From NCBI GenBank assembly GCA_937981995.1, contig CALJNC010000003.1:1-41545 (forward strand): 41,545 nucleotides of DNA, in the 5' to 3' direction. A program made the position numbers and the translations under genes. Under the pieces are notes generated by a model. It was not told where the DNA came from. It saw nothing but the letters and a program-made list of their open reading frames with translations, and ran no database searches. The DNA comes from an uncultured Chitinophagaceae bacterium (GTDB lineage Bacteria; Bacteroidota; Bacteroidia; Chitinophagales; Chitinophagaceae). Below are positions 41,169 through 41,545 of this stretch, piece after piece; within the stretch, counting starts at the first letter, position 1, and every line of letters begins with the position of its first letter.

Positions 41169-41250
41169 TCATTAATAATCCTGGCGGCACAGACGCTACC
41201 GTGGAACTTACGATAATAGAGTAAAAACAAACCCCTATTAGTCCTCCACT

Positions 41251-41283
41251 CAAGATGCCCTCTATTATTTAGAGGGCATCTTG
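41251..41283 (+). terminator. Rho-independent terminator after the secreted peptide gene
   Basis: The arms CAAGATGCCCTCTA (41251-41264) and TAGAGGGCATCTTG (41270-41283) form a perfect 14-bp stem with a 5-nt loop. The T-run after it is short (TTT). The stem strength and its place between two genes support terminator function, and it shows that a transcript from the 41-kb peptide gene is expected. Confidence 0.8.
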
Positions 41284-41390
41284 TTTATGATACCAATAGC
41301 TCCCATTTCAATCCTTTGACCCGCTTGTTTACCTCGCTACATGGCAATATCTACACGCTACTAATTAGTATAATTCGTTTTTAATCGTTT

Positions 41391-41398
41391 TATATTTA
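41391..41398 (+). promoter_or_regulatory. -7-like box TATATTTA before dnaG
   Basis: This TAnnTTTA box is followed by CAGC and lies 8 nt before the ATG at 41407. The same form occurs before the PorE-like gene. Confidence 0.45.
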
Positions 41399-41406
41399 CA
41401 GCTCAA

Positions 41407-41545
41407 ATGATAGCTCGCTCCACAGTACAACAAGTAATAGACGCTGCCGATGTGGTTGACGTAGTAGGGAGCTTTGTGACCTTAAAAAAACGTGGCGCCA
41501 ATCTATTAGGTCTTTGTCCATTTCATAATGAAAAAACGCCATCCT
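41407..41545 (+). CDS. dnaG: DNA primase DnaG, N-terminal part (continues beyond window)
   Basis: This is the first 46 codons of a gene running off the right edge. It starts [20 protein letters not shown] and continues to [17 protein letters not shown], the start of the CHC2 zinc-binding domain of DnaG; the Cys and His of CPFH are the first zinc ligands. DnaG makes RNA primers for replication. The ATG at 41407 matches the usual family start, and the gene has its own -7-like box after a terminator. Confidence 0.93.
   Translation, partial: MIARSTVQQVIDAADVVDVVGSFVTLKKRGANLLGLCPFHNEKTPS

Overview
The window is an AT-rich stretch of a Bacteroidota chromosome, most like Flavobacteriales or a neighbouring order. 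The evidence is a PorP/SprF-type outer-membrane protein, a PorE-like OmpA protein, two cargo proteins with type IX secretion (T9SS) sorting domains of type A and type B, promoter boxes resembling the Bacteroidota -7 element TAnnTTTG, almost no Shine-Dalgarno sequences, and several GTG and TTG starts. No mobile element, CRISPR array, tRNA or rRNA is visible. No gene-free stretch exceeds 300 bases. The longest gaps are 1119-1357 (orphan terminator/possible attenuator), 30857-31077 (divergent promoters) and 40753-41018 (short direct repeats, otherwise nothing recognised).

Layout. 1-1118: two alpha/beta hydrolases, the first a truncated lipoprotein. 1358-5465: an ABC-F ATPase overlapping a DPP4-like S9 peptidase. 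5466-6665: queG followed by a small membrane-protein gene interrupted by an in-frame TGA. 6721-9609: a Prc-type protease and FtsE. 9606-14985: a surface-polysaccharide cluster of four GT-B glycosyltransferases and a sugar-type formyltransferase, arranged as two diverging operons. 14980-19606: surE, a DUF4153 membrane protein, a TlpA-like thioredoxin, and a two-gene unit holding a retropepsin-like protein with an altered active-site motif. 19692-24886: an LDH/MDH-like dehydrogenase with a CPA1 antiporter, ubiX, a secreted thioredoxin, yebC and a GT9 heptosyltransferase-like enzyme. 24891-27498: a LysM/lysine-rich/double-psi-barrel cell-wall protein, aroK and DUF423. 27565-30838: a PorE-like OmpA protein and PorP/SprF. 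31078-35743: ftsK, a GT-C-like membrane protein and a YjbR protein. 35855-40752: two T9SS cargo proteins. 41019-41545: a short secreted peptide gene that may need a -1 frameshift, a strong terminator, and the start of dnaG.

The genes are mostly envelope and housekeeping functions in short operons with frequent 4-11 bp overlaps. The observations most worth a second look are the interrupted small membrane protein (5466-5732), the secreted peptide carrying an in-phase TTTAAAC slippery heptamer (41019-41224), the DTG-to-DTW change in the aspartyl-protease-like protein, and the repeated placement of -7-like boxes only 4-13 nt before start codons, which predicts many leaderless or nearly leaderless mRNAs. 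I did not find a clearly new multi-gene system.
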